A DNA stretch of 64,000 nt from Coprosoma sp963632935 (lineage in GTDB: Bacteria > Bacillota_I > Bacilli_A > RF39 > UBA660). Below the pieces are notes generated by a model. The model had not been told where the DNA came from and made no database searches. It was given only the letters and a program-made list of their open reading frames with translations. The translations under genes were made by a program, and so were the position numbers. Shown in pieces: positions 7,759 to 14,880 of the stretch (positions are counted from its first letter, which is position 1; each line of letters starts with the position of its first letter). The stretch is from the NCBI GenBank assembly GCA_963632935.1, contig CAVGWA010000004.1:1-64000 (forward strand), written 5' to 3'.

Positions 7759-8826
7759 ATGCGAGAAAAAATAATAAACATTGTAGTAATTATAATAGTA
7801 CTTACAGCTGGAATATGTACTACACTATACTTCACACAAAACACATCAACAGAAACCTCAGTCAAAAAGAACGTAACAATAACATCAAAAGATTCAATCA
7901 ATGAATCAGTCCAAAAAGTATATGACTCAGTAGTAGTAGTAAATAACTATCAAAACGGACGCCTATCAGGATATGGTTCAGGATTTGTATACAAAAAAGA
8001 CAGTAAATATGGTTACATCATGACCAATAATCACGTAGTAGATGGAGCCAGCGAAATAAAAATAACATTAACATCAGGTGATGAAATAGAAGCTAAAGTA
8101 TTAGGAACAGATTCATACATGGATATAGCCGTAGTTAGAATAAGTGCCGATAAAGTATTAGGCGTAGCCGAAATAGGAGATAGCTCAAAATCAAAAGTAG
8201 GAGATACCGTATTTACAGTAGGAACCCCTGTTAGTACAGAATATGCAGGAACTGTTACAAAAGGAATAATATCAGGTGAAAATAGAGAAATAACAGTAAC
8301 AAACAACGGTTCACAATACATGATGGAAGCAATTCAAATAGATGCCTCAATCAACCCAGGAAATAGTGGTGGACCACTAGTAAACATAAACGGTGAAGTA
8401 ATAGGAGTAAACTCAGTAAAACTAGTTGAAAGCTCAGTAGAAGGAATGGGATTTGCAATTCCAATTGAAGTAGCAATGAGCCAAGTAGAAAAACTAGAAA
8501 AAGGTGAAGCAATTGAAAGGCCATTAATTGGTGTATCTCTTTATGATTTAGATAGTGCTTCATATTATAACTCAAGCCTAAAAACAGATGGAATAAAATC
8601 AGGAGTTATAGTAAACGAAGTTCAAAGTGGTAGTGATGCTGAATCTGCAGGTCTACAAAAAAATGACATAATAACAAAAGTAGATGGAACAACTGTAAAA
8701 AGTTCCGCACATTTAAAATATCTACTTTATAAACATAACCTAGGAGACAGTATTAAACTAACAATCAGCCGAGATGGAAAAGAAAAAGAGTTAACCTTAA
8801 AATTAACTCACAAAGTAGGAGACTAG
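7759..8826 (+). CDS. htrA: HtrA/DegP-like membrane serine protease
   Basis: 355 aa. N-terminal TM anchor (7-26), trypsin-like domain with H92 (TNNHVV), D122 (MDIAVV) and S203 (GNSGGP), then one PDZ domain (about 250-350). It belongs to the S1C family: extracytoplasmic protein quality control. It shares a transcript with the Abi_2 gene upstream (10-base gap, strong AGGAGGA RBS). Its transcription ends at a good terminator overlapping the stop. Confidence 0.9.
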   Translation: MREKIINIVVIIIVLTAGICTTLYFTQNTSTETSVKKNVTITSKDSINESVQKVYDSVVVVNNYQNGRLSGYGSGFVYKKDSKYGYIMTNNHVVDGASEIKITLTSGDEIEAKVLGTDSYMDIAVVRISADKVLGVAEIGDSSKSKVGDTVFTVGTPVSTEYAGTVTKGIISGENREITVTNNGSQYMMEAIQIDASINPGNSGGPLVNINGEVIGVNSVKLVESSVEGMGFAIPIEVAMSQVEKLEKGEAIERPLIGVSLYDLDSASYYNSSLKTDGIKSGVIVNEVQSGSDAESAGLQKNDIITKVDGTTVKSSAHLKYLLYKHNLGDSIKLTISRDGKEKELTLKLTHKVGD

Positions 8827-8842
8827 AAATAGTCTCTTTTAT
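8819..8842 (+). terminator. Terminator after htrA
   Basis: GAGACTA / TAGTCTC stem with GAAA tetraloop and T-tract, overlapping the end of convergent cwlJ. No T-tract on the minus side. Confidence 0.8.
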
Positions 8843-9267
8843 CTTATTTCATTACATACGCCATCTTCAGGAACATAAAAACAATGATTCTTATATCTAC
8901 CACTATTATATTGACCCCACCAAGCCTCCTTACATCCTTCGCCTTCTTTAGGTGCATAAAACCATAAAGCATGAGTAGCCGGATAATAATATTCTCCCTT
9001 AATCACCCTATCAGCTAAACTCTTTTCTAAGCTAGTAGGATTACTAAAAAAAAGAGGAGAATCAACACCAGAAAAACCACCAGGACTTTGATATATAACC
9101 TTAGTAATACTGTCCACATTCTTAAAAGTTAAACAATTAGCCAAAACCCTATTAACAACAACATTTCCAACCATCAGCATTCCTAAATCACCCTCACCAA
9201 TAGCCTCAGCCCTCATCAATCTCGCAAGTAGCTCCTTTTCCTTAGTATTATACTTTATAACAGACAT
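8839..9267 (-). CDS. cwlJ: Spore cortex-lytic enzyme CwlJ-like
   Basis: 142 aa, the same length as Bacillus CwlJ, no signal peptide. SleB/CwlJ catalytic domain with the Glu in RAEAIGEGDLGM (E21), VGNVVVNRV, QSPGGFSG and RYKNHCFY. Family members without a secretion signal are made in the mother cell and hydrolyse muramic-lactam cortex at germination. The codon usage is strikingly G/T-rich compared with its plus-strand neighbours. GGTGAT RBS. The promoter resembles mother-cell sigma sites. No gerQ-like gene is seen beside it. Confidence 0.8.
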   Translation of the reverse strand: MSVIKYNTKEKELLARLMRAEAIGEGDLGMLMVGNVVVNRVLANCLTFKNVDSITKVIYQSPGGFSGVDSPLFFSNPTSLEKSLADRVIKGEYYYPATHALWFYAPKEGEGCKEAWWGQYNSGRYKNHCFYVPEDGVCNEIR

Positions 9268-9281
9268 TTAAATCACCATCA

Positions 9282-9307
9282 TATTATATGAAAGTTATTG
9301 AATAAGT
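9282..9307 (-). promoter_or_regulatory. Mother-cell-type promoter of cwlJ
   Basis: On the minus strand, CATATAATA (9282-9290) fits the SigK -10 pattern CATAnnnTA. An AC pair lies 15 bases upstream (consensus 16-17). It overlaps the divergent tRNA-Trp promoter. A SigE reading is also possible. Confidence 0.45.
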
Positions 9308-9326
9308 TTAAATAATGTGATATAAT
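9298..9326 (+). promoter_or_regulatory. Promoter of tRNA-Trp
   Basis: TTGAAT, 17-base spacer, TATAAT: a near-consensus SigA promoter about 20 bases before the tRNA. Confidence 0.75.
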
Positions 9327-9345
9327 CAACTTGTCTTACCAACAC

Positions 9346-9421
9346 AGGGGAATAGTTCAGTTGGTAGAACGTCGGTCTCCAAAACCGAATGTCGTGAGTT
9401 CAAGTCTTGCTTCCCCTGCCA
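9346..9421 (+). tRNA. trnW: tRNA-Trp (CCA)
   Basis: 76 nt cloverleaf. Acceptor AGGGGAA/TTCCCCT, discriminator G, encoded CCA end. Anticodon stem TCGGT/ACCGA with loop CTCCAAA, anticodon CCA. T-loop TTCAAGT. It decodes UGG only, consistent with TGA being a stop here. Confidence 0.95.
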
Positions 9422-9432
9422 TAAGAAAATGC

Positions 9433-9471
9433 CGAGTTTTTTTCTATAAATAAAGGAAAAGCTCGTTTTTT
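9433..9471 (+). terminator. Terminator after tRNA-Trp
   Basis: CGAGTTTTTTTC pairs with GGAAAAGCTCG, then TTTTTT. Confidence 0.75.
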
Positions 9472-9562
9472 AATCTTACAAAACATTCACAGTAAAAAAA
9501 TTAAAGTATCAAACACTTTTGCTTTTTATATTAACTCTTTTCTAAAAAATTTCACAAAAAGA

Positions 9563-9571
9563 TGCTATAAT
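9563..9571 (+). promoter_or_regulatory. Extended -10 for rpiB operon
   Basis: TGcTATAAT, with the AAAGGAGG RBS 8 bases downstream. Weak -35. Confidence 0.55.
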
Positions 9572-9591
9572 GAATTAAAGGAGGCAAAATA

Positions 9592-10110
9592 ATGGAAAAA
9601 GAAACTTCATTAAATGAAATAGTAAACAATAATTATCAAGAAAAAACAATTGTACAAATGAACGTTCCAATAAAAAAAATAGGACTTGCAAGCGACCACA
9701 GAGGATTCAAACTAAAACAAAAACTTACAAAATATTTAAATAAAATAGGATATACTGTTATCGACTATGGATGTGATGATAAAAATTCACACGATTATCC
9801 AGAATATGGATTTAAATTAGGCAAAGCAGTAAGAGATGGACTAGTAGAAAAAGGAATTGCCATATGTGGTAGTGGAATTGGAATAAGCATAGCCTGCAAC
9901 AAAATAGACAAAGTAAGATGTGCAAAAGTAAACAACATAAAAGAAACAAAATACACAAGACAAGATAACGATGCAAACATCATTGCTATAAATGGAAATA
10001 TGCCATTATTCAGGGCCAAAGATATTACAGATGTGTTTTTAAAAACACCTTTTAGTAATCAAGAACGTCATAAAAAACGCATCGAAATGTTAGATAACTA
10101 CAAAAACTAA
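9592..10110 (+). CDS. rpiB: Ribose-5-phosphate isomerase B
   Basis: 172 aa. RpiB/LacAB fold: KIGLASDHRGFKLK, the active-site Cys in AICGSGIGISIACNK, and the C-terminal NQERHKKRIEML. It interconverts ribose-5-P and ribulose-5-P. About 25 residues precede the usual family N-terminus (PIKKIGLASDH). The strong AAAGGAGG before the first ATG argues that this extension is made. Its stop overlaps the next start (TAATG). Confidence 0.93.
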   Translation: MEKETSLNEIVNNNYQEKTIVQMNVPIKKIGLASDHRGFKLKQKLTKYLNKIGYTVIDYGCDDKNSHDYPEYGFKLGKAVRDGLVEKGIAICGSGIGISIACNKIDKVRCAKVNNIKETKYTRQDNDANIIAINGNMPLFRAKDITDVFLKTPFSNQERHKKRIEMLDNYKN

Positions 10111-10307
10111 TGCAACTAAAAGGTCTTATATATATAGTAATGGTGATAATCACCATATGGTCTTTAGAAAGTCTAAATATTTCAGGCATATTTAAAAAAA
10201 ACAGATATTATTCATCAAGAGTATTATATTTAATCATTAGTATGGCTTTATCGTATTTAGTAGTAAATTTTTTATATGATTTTTTCGTAAACACAAAATT
10301 CATTTAG
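10110..10307 (+). CDS. ywzB: DUF1146 membrane protein (YwzB-like)
   Basis: 65 aa with two TM helices (about 5-22 and 38-58) and the FKKNRYYSSRVLYLIISMALSYL block typical of DUF1146. ATG overlaps the rpiB stop. In Bacillus ywzB lies upstream of murAA-spoIID-spoIIQ, and here spoIID follows after 14 bases, which supports the call. Function unknown. Confidence 0.75.
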   Translation: MQLKGLIYIVMVIITIWSLESLNISGIFKKNRYYSSRVLYLIISMALSYLVVNFLYDFFVNTKFI

Positions 10308-10321
10308 AAAGGAACTAAAAT

Positions 10322-11233
10322 ATGAAAAAGTTTATTATAATAACCATAATGATTAGTATAATACCTTTTTTATTTGCTAAAACATTTACAAAAAAAGATA
10401 ACATAAAATTTAAATATATAACAAATAATATAATAAGAGTATTAGACGAAAAAACAGGACAAATCACAGAAATACCATTTGAAGACTACATAAAAGGAGT
10501 CGTCGCAAGTGAAATGCCAACAACCTTTGAATTAGAAGCCCTAAAAGCCCAAGCAGTTGCTTCAAGAAGCTACGCAACATATCAAATGAATGGAAATAAA
10601 ACAAAAGACTATGATGTTACCAACACAACAACAAACCAAGTATATAAAACAGAAAATCAGCTAAAACAAATATGGAAAGAAGAATATCCCGAAAAAATAA
10701 ATAAAATAAAAAAAGCAGTAACCGAAACAGAAAACCAAATACTAACATATAATAACCAAGTAGTAAATGCCATGTTTTTCTCAACAAGTACTGGTGTAAC
10801 CGAAAACAGTGAAGAAATATTTTCATCAAAAGTTCCGTATCTAAGAAGTGTATCAAGCAAATGGGATGAAGAATCTCCATCATATCAAGATACATATAAA
10901 TTAACTTTAAATGATTTTTATAATAAACTATCATTACCATATAATCAAACAATAACAATAACAAATATAGAAAAAACAACAACTGGAAGAACAAAAAAAC
11001 TAAACATAAACGGACAAACAATAAATGGTAGAAAATTAGCTCAAAAACTAAGCCTTCGTTCAAACTACTTTGATATAACTCAAAATGAAGAGAACATAAC
11101 AATAACAACAAAAGGATTTGGCCATGGTGTTGGAATGAGCCAATACGGAGCAAACGGAATGGCCAAAGAAGGATATAAATATGATCAAATATTAAAATAT
11201 TACTATCAAAACACAGAAATAAAAAAAACATAG
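10322..11233 (+). CDS. spoIID: Stage II sporulation protein D (SpoIID), peptidoglycan lytic transglycosylase
   Basis: 303 aa, N-terminal signal-anchor (2-19). Core FEDYIKGVVASEMP with the catalytic Glu E64, ALKAQAVASRSYA, and the C-terminal GFGHGVGMSQYGANGMA. Part of the SpoIIDMP machine that thins septal peptidoglycan for engulfment. spoIIM is about 13 kb away; no spoIIP is seen. Followed by spoIIQ as in Bacillus. Confidence 0.92.
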   Translation: MKKFIIITIMISIIPFLFAKTFTKKDNIKFKYITNNIIRVLDEKTGQITEIPFEDYIKGVVASEMPTTFELEALKAQAVASRSYATYQMNGNKTKDYDVTNTTTNQVYKTENQLKQIWKEEYPEKINKIKKAVTETENQILTYNNQVVNAMFFSTSTGVTENSEEIFSSKVPYLRSVSSKWDEESPSYQDTYKLTLNDFYNKLSLPYNQTITITNIEKTTTGRTKKLNINGQTINGRKLAQKLSLRSNYFDITQNEENITITTKGFGHGVGMSQYGANGMAKEGYKYDQILKYYYQNTEIKKT

Positions 11234-11278
11234 TATAAAAAAAACAAAACAATCCAAAATTATAGTAGAGGTGAAAAT

Positions 11279-11920
11279 ATGAAAAAAAAATTATCAAAAC
11301 CAATACTATATGGATTAACCTTTAGTATGAGTGCTTTACTATTAGGAGGAATATATTACACAAGCAATAACAAAACATTAAAACAAAATAATGAAAAAGA
11401 AGAACATGTATATGTATCAAAACTATTTAATACACCAGTAGAATCAGTAGTAAGTACAGAAAACGTAATAATTAAACCTTATACTGACACATCAGTAAAA
11501 GAAATATCAACATATTATGATTATAAAGCAAAAGAAAAAGAACAAGAAAACTCAATAATAAACTATGATACAACATACATTCAAAACAGTGGAATAACAT
11601 ATGGTGGAATTAACAATACCTTTGACGTTGTAAGCATACTAGAAGGAAAAGTAACAAGCGTAAAAGAAGACAAATTAATGGGAAAAATAATCACGATTGA
11701 ACATGATACAAATGTAATATCAACCTATAAAAGTCTAAGTGAAACAACAGTAAAAGAAGGCGATATAGTAGGACAAGGAACGGTAATTGGAAAAGCCGGG
11801 GAGTCCAATTTAGATAAAAATTTAGGTAAACATGTTCTATTTGAAATATCCGTTAATAATAATTATATAAATCCTAATAACTGTTTTAACAAAACATTAA
11901 CCCAAATAAAAAGTGCATAA
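11279..11920 (+). CDS. spoIIQ: SpoIIQ-like degenerate LytM/M23 protein
   Basis: 213 aa, one N-terminal TM (10-28), extracytoplasmic linker, LytM-like domain about 100-200. The zinc-binding motifs are broken: HxGxD reads NSGIT (103-107) and HxH reads HVL (185-187). Loss of zinc ligands and the position right after spoIID are the marks of SpoIIQ, the forespore half of the Q-AH channel, rather than an active endopeptidase. RBS GAGGTGA. Last gene before the insertion zone, with no clear terminator directly after the stop. Confidence 0.8.
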   Translation: MKKKLSKPILYGLTFSMSALLLGGIYYTSNNKTLKQNNEKEEHVYVSKLFNTPVESVVSTENVIIKPYTDTSVKEISTYYDYKAKEKEQENSIINYDTTYIQNSGITYGGINNTFDVVSILEGKVTSVKEDKLMGKIITIEHDTNVISTYKSLSETTVKEGDIVGQGTVIGKAGESNLDKNLGKHVLFEISVNNNYINPNNCFNKTLTQIKSA

Positions 11921-11950
11921 ACGTCACTACTCAGCCATTATATGAAAAAA

Positions 11951-12071
11951 ATGACACAAATTTAATAAAATGAGTTATAATACTTATAGCGAGATACGGC
12001 TATCCTAAACAATAGTTAAATAGTATCTCGCTTTTTTTAATTGTTTGATGATAAACAACTATTAATTTAGG
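11951..12071 (+). promoter_or_regulatory. Attenuator-like leader RNA with competing hairpins
   Basis: A promoter-like pair (ATGACA 11951-56, TATAAT 11976-81, 19-base spacer) is followed by GCGAGATAC (11989-97) pairing with GTATCTCGC (12023-31) and seven T residues: a strong terminator. Its loop segment CCTAAACAATAGTT (12004-17) can instead pair with AACTATTaaTTTAGG (12057-71), which includes the Shine-Dalgarno-like AGGG of the next, decayed gene. A third small stem ATAGC/GCTAT competes with the terminator. No known riboswitch class recognised. Confidence 0.5.
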
Positions 12072-12083
12072 GCAGTGATGCAA

Positions 12084-12220
12084 ATGAGAAAATATAATAA
12101 TGACATATATTCAATGTATGAAGAATATCAAAAGAACATTATTCTGATGTGACATATAATAATGATTTAAAAGCACTAATTACAGCACTGGAAAATTATT
12201 ATTCATTAAGTTATAATCTT
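12084..12220 (+). pseudogene. Decayed small gene, 5' part
   Basis: ATG 12084 opens MRKYNNDIYSMYEEYQK, then a stop. Adding one A to the AAAA run at 12130-12133 restores a frame continuing KEHYSDVTYNNDLKALITAL up to the insertion point. The IS1634-type element interrupts it after 12220. Joining 12220 to 14248 continues the same frame into the 3' part. The product would be about 80 aa, hydrophilic, family not recognised. Confidence 0.6.
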
Positions 12221-12242
12221 AAGTTTGACAGTTGTGGAACAT

Positions 12243-12290
12243 AAAAACTCTTACAAGCCCTTATAAATAAAGGGAAAAGTAAGAGTTTTT
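12243..12290. terminator. Hairpin inside left end of IS1634-type element
   Basis: AAAAACTCTTAC / GTAAGAGTTTTT long stem with an inner CCCTT/AAGGG stem. T-tracts on both strands, so it can act bidirectionally and ends the transposase transcript. Confidence 0.7.
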
Positions 12291-12316
12291 ATGTTTCAAA
12301 AAAGTTGCGTACAACT

Positions 12317-14125
12317 TTATTTTTTTATTTGTATAAAAATTTTTTCAAAATTTTTATAATTTATTATTTCATAGTCTGTTCTAAAGCCAAAAACATCATG
12401 CAGATCATCGGTTAAATCTGTTCTGGTATAAGCCGGACAATATCCAGTCCCTTTTTCTTCAAACATTTTCATTTCTTTTAATTTTTCTATTATTTGCGTA
12501 TTTGTATATTTATAATTTAATTTTTTTTCTAATATTCTATAAATTAATAGTGATATAAAACATGTTAGAAAGTGAGCTTTAATCCTATCTTCTCTCGATA
12601 AATGAACAGTTCCAGAATCGAAATCGGTTTTTAATATTCTAAACGATTCTTCTATTTCCCATCTGTTTTTAGAAATTTTTAATATATCTTTTATCTCACC
12701 AGTTAAATTAGTTGTAATTCCATAATAGCCATCAAATTTTTCTTCTTCTTTAACTTTATCTTGATCAATAGAATATGAATAATAATATTTTGCTTTATTA
12801 TTTTCTTCATTAAGTGAATTAATATCATTAATTTTATTATTCTTAGTTTTTTTGCTTTCACTGACTTCTTCTTTTATAAGTCTTCTGAAATCATTAGGAT
12901 TAACACTTAATTTTATTTTTTCACCTTTATTTGTCAATCCTATTTTTTTATTTGCTCTTTCTATTTGACCATTTCTAACATTTCTTAAATAATCTCTATA
13001 TTTAATTTGAAATGTAACTATTAAATCTTGAACAACGTGAGCTGTTTCTGTTTTAATTATCTTATAAAAAATTGTTTCATAATGGTTTTTAGATAATTCT
13101 TCATTATTTAATATTTCACTTAATTTATAAGTTTTACTTAAATCACCAACAATTCTCCAGTTGCCATCTTCAAAAATTTCTTTTTGATATTCTTTTTTTA
13201 ATTTTTTAATAGATTGTGTAATTACAAATGCTTTGCCATCTTTTATATTAAATTGTTTAATTTCATCTGTACACATAGCAGCATCAGTACATATAATGGT
13301 TTTCTTATTATTTAAGGCAAAATCTTTTTCCATTTTTTCTTGTAAAGGTATTAAATGTTTTGTTTCATTTTCATTTCCTGGATATATATTCATGGCAATA
13401 GGTAAACCATTGCCATCCATAAATAATCCCATTCCAACTAATGGCTTAGCTTTACCATCTTTTCCTTTGCCAGATTTTTGAAGTTCTGTTTCTTCATTTA
13501 TATCAAAGTAATAATTAGTACAATCAAAATACATAATTCTAGTGTTTCTATCAATTACTGATTTACTGTTATTGTATATTTCTTTTTGTATAAAATCTAA
13601 TTCAGCATTTAGATAAGTTAAACCACGATATATATTTTCCAAATTATACTTAGGTGTTTCAATAAAATTTTTACTTAATTCATAAGTTTTAAGTTTTGAT
13701 GAAGGATATATTATTCTTGAAAATACTAAATTAGATAATACTTCATTTAAATCAAACTCAAACTTGTATTTTTTACTTATCTTTTTAACAGTTTTATCTA
13801 TATTTAATGAATAATATATATTCTTTAAGAATAGGTATCCAACATTAAAATTATTAATAACATCTTTAGGTATTAATTTATTTGAATATTTTTTTATAAT
13901 AACTTCTTTTTCAATCATTGGTGGATGATTTTTAATATATTCATTTAAACAATTATTAAGATAAGTATTAGCATCGATTTTTTGTTCAGAAGCTAATAAA
14001 GTTACTTTATTTTCATTACCGATAGTGAGAAGCGTTTTTGTAGTTCTTTTTCCGTTTCTATAATAATCTTCAATAATGGAATAATATTTAATATTTTTGG
14101 CGGTTGTTGTTCTTAATCTTACCAT
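12317..14125 (-). CDS. IS1634-family DDE transposase
   Basis: 602 aa, apparently intact. RNase-H-like core with Asp in YFDCTNYYFD, Asp in ICTDAAMCT and Glu in NRWEIEESFRILKTDF, the usual IS1634/IS4-like order. Charged, insert-rich middle (about 390-440). A minus-strand TATAAT upstream sits downstream of an outward-blocking hairpin. Fills the element almost end to end. Confidence 0.88.
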   Translation of the reverse strand: MVRLRTTTAKNIKYYSIIEDYYRNGKRTTKTLLTIGNENKVTLLASEQKIDANTYLNNCLNEYIKNHPPMIEKEVIIKKYSNKLIPKDVINNFNVGYLFLKNIYYSLNIDKTVKKISKKYKFEFDLNEVLSNLVFSRIIYPSSKLKTYELSKNFIETPKYNLENIYRGLTYLNAELDFIQKEIYNNSKSVIDRNTRIMYFDCTNYYFDINEETELQKSGKGKDGKAKPLVGMGLFMDGNGLPIAMNIYPGNENETKHLIPLQEKMEKDFALNNKKTIICTDAAMCTDEIKQFNIKDGKAFVITQSIKKLKKEYQKEIFEDGNWRIVGDLSKTYKLSEILNNEELSKNHYETIFYKIIKTETAHVVQDLIVTFQIKYRDYLRNVRNGQIERANKKIGLTNKGEKIKLSVNPNDFRRLIKEEVSESKKTKNNKINDINSLNEENNKAKYYYSYSIDQDKVKEEEKFDGYYGITTNLTGEIKDILKISKNRWEIEESFRILKTDFDSGTVHLSREDRIKAHFLTCFISLLIYRILEKKLNYKYTNTQIIEKLKEMKMFEEKGTGYCPAYTRTDLTDDLHDVFGFRTDYEIINYKNFEKIFIQIKK

Positions 14126-14186
14126 ATAATCACATCCTGTAATACCATTATAACATTAGACGTAATTAGACGCAAGATAAAAAATG

Positions 14187-14213
14187 CAAAAAAAATAAGT
14201 ATTTTCAATACTT
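14187..14213 (-). terminator. Transcription-blocking hairpin upstream of IS1634 transposase
   Basis: AAGTATT / AATACTT stem with a 3-base loop and eight T residues on the minus strand, between the right end and the transposase promoter. Confidence 0.6.
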
Positions 14214-14247
14214 GCCATGCTATTTTAGACCTACAACTGTCAAACTT

Positions 14248-14343
14248 AGGGATGATACACTTGATAATTTATATGAAACAGTTATTAGTGATATAAACTT
14301 ATCAGATAAAAAGTGTAGAACCTTGAATCAGTGCAGGAAATAG
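14248..14343 (+). pseudogene. Decayed small gene, 3' part
   Basis: Continues the frame of the 5' remnant when flanks are joined: LRDDTLDNLYETVISDINLS, then KKCRTLNQCRK and TAG at 14341-14343. No start or RBS of its own. Family unknown. Confidence 0.55.
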
Positions 14344-14368
14344 AGTATATTTATAATGGGTGATAAAT

Positions 14369-14836
14369 ATGGTAATAACAATTAAAGAAGAAGGCTCAAG
14401 ATTTGGAACGCGTGTTGGAGCAATTATCTATAATGAAGAAAAAACAAAAGTTCTTTTAGAAAATCAAGATAATGGAAGATATATGTTCCCTGGCGGTAGA
14501 ATTGATGTTCACGAAGATAGTAATACTGCGATAGGTCGTGAATTAAAAGAAGAATTGGATTTGGAAACAGAACCAAAATTAAAGTATATAGTGGAAATGT
14601 TTTTAGATTCTCCAAAGACAAAATATCATGAAATCGGTTTATATTATTTATTAACTATTTCTGAAGATAAAGTTGCAAATAATTTTCATTCTTTAGATGG
14701 TGATGGTATATTTGAATGGGTTTCAATATCAGAGATAGAAAACTATAAAATTTTAGCAAAGCCAATAAAAAATAAGGTTGTTAATAATCAAATTGTTGAT
14801 GATAAATTAGAGCATTTAATTTATAGGGAATATTAA
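14369..14836 (+). CDS. Nudix hydrolase
   Basis: 155 aa. Nudix box GGRIDVHEDSNTAIGRELKE...EELDL fits G-x5-E-x7-RE-x2-EE, with Asp in the usual late Gly position. Substrate cannot be told; family members cleave nucleoside diphosphates linked to another group. ATG 14369 is chosen because GGGTGAT lies just before it; a GTG at 14360 is in frame. A TATAAT (14352-14357) sits directly upstream. It is trapped between two insertion sequences. Confidence 0.85.
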   Translation: MVITIKEEGSRFGTRVGAIIYNEEKTKVLLENQDNGRYMFPGGRIDVHEDSNTAIGRELKEELDLETEPKLKYIVEMFLDSPKTKYHEIGLYYLLTISEDKVANNFHSLDGDGIFEWVSISEIENYKILAKPIKNKVVNNQIVDDKLEHLIYREY

Positions 14837-14880
14837 TTATATTAAAATTCGATAAACCAAAAGTATAAACGGACTATTGG

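Larger units (their letters stand above)
12221..14247. mobile_element. IS1634-type insertion sequence (complete)
   Basis: Terminal inverted repeats AAGTTTGACAGTTGTGG (12221-12237) and its complement ending at 14247, differing at one base. It holds one intact transposase gene (minus). Hairpin-T-tract structures lie just inside both ends (12243-12290, 14187-14213) and would block transcription from outside. No target duplication is visible; direct joining of the flanks restores a reading frame. Confidence 0.85.

Noticed and set aside
10617..11303. 228-residue Leu/Phe-rich antisense frame over spoIID
   Set aside because: Composition is typical of the reverse complement of Lys/Asn-rich coding DNA; spoIID itself is intact and well supported.
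12213..14256. Target-site duplication around the IS1634-type element
   Set aside because: Flanking bases do not match beyond the inverted repeats; direct joining restores a frame instead.
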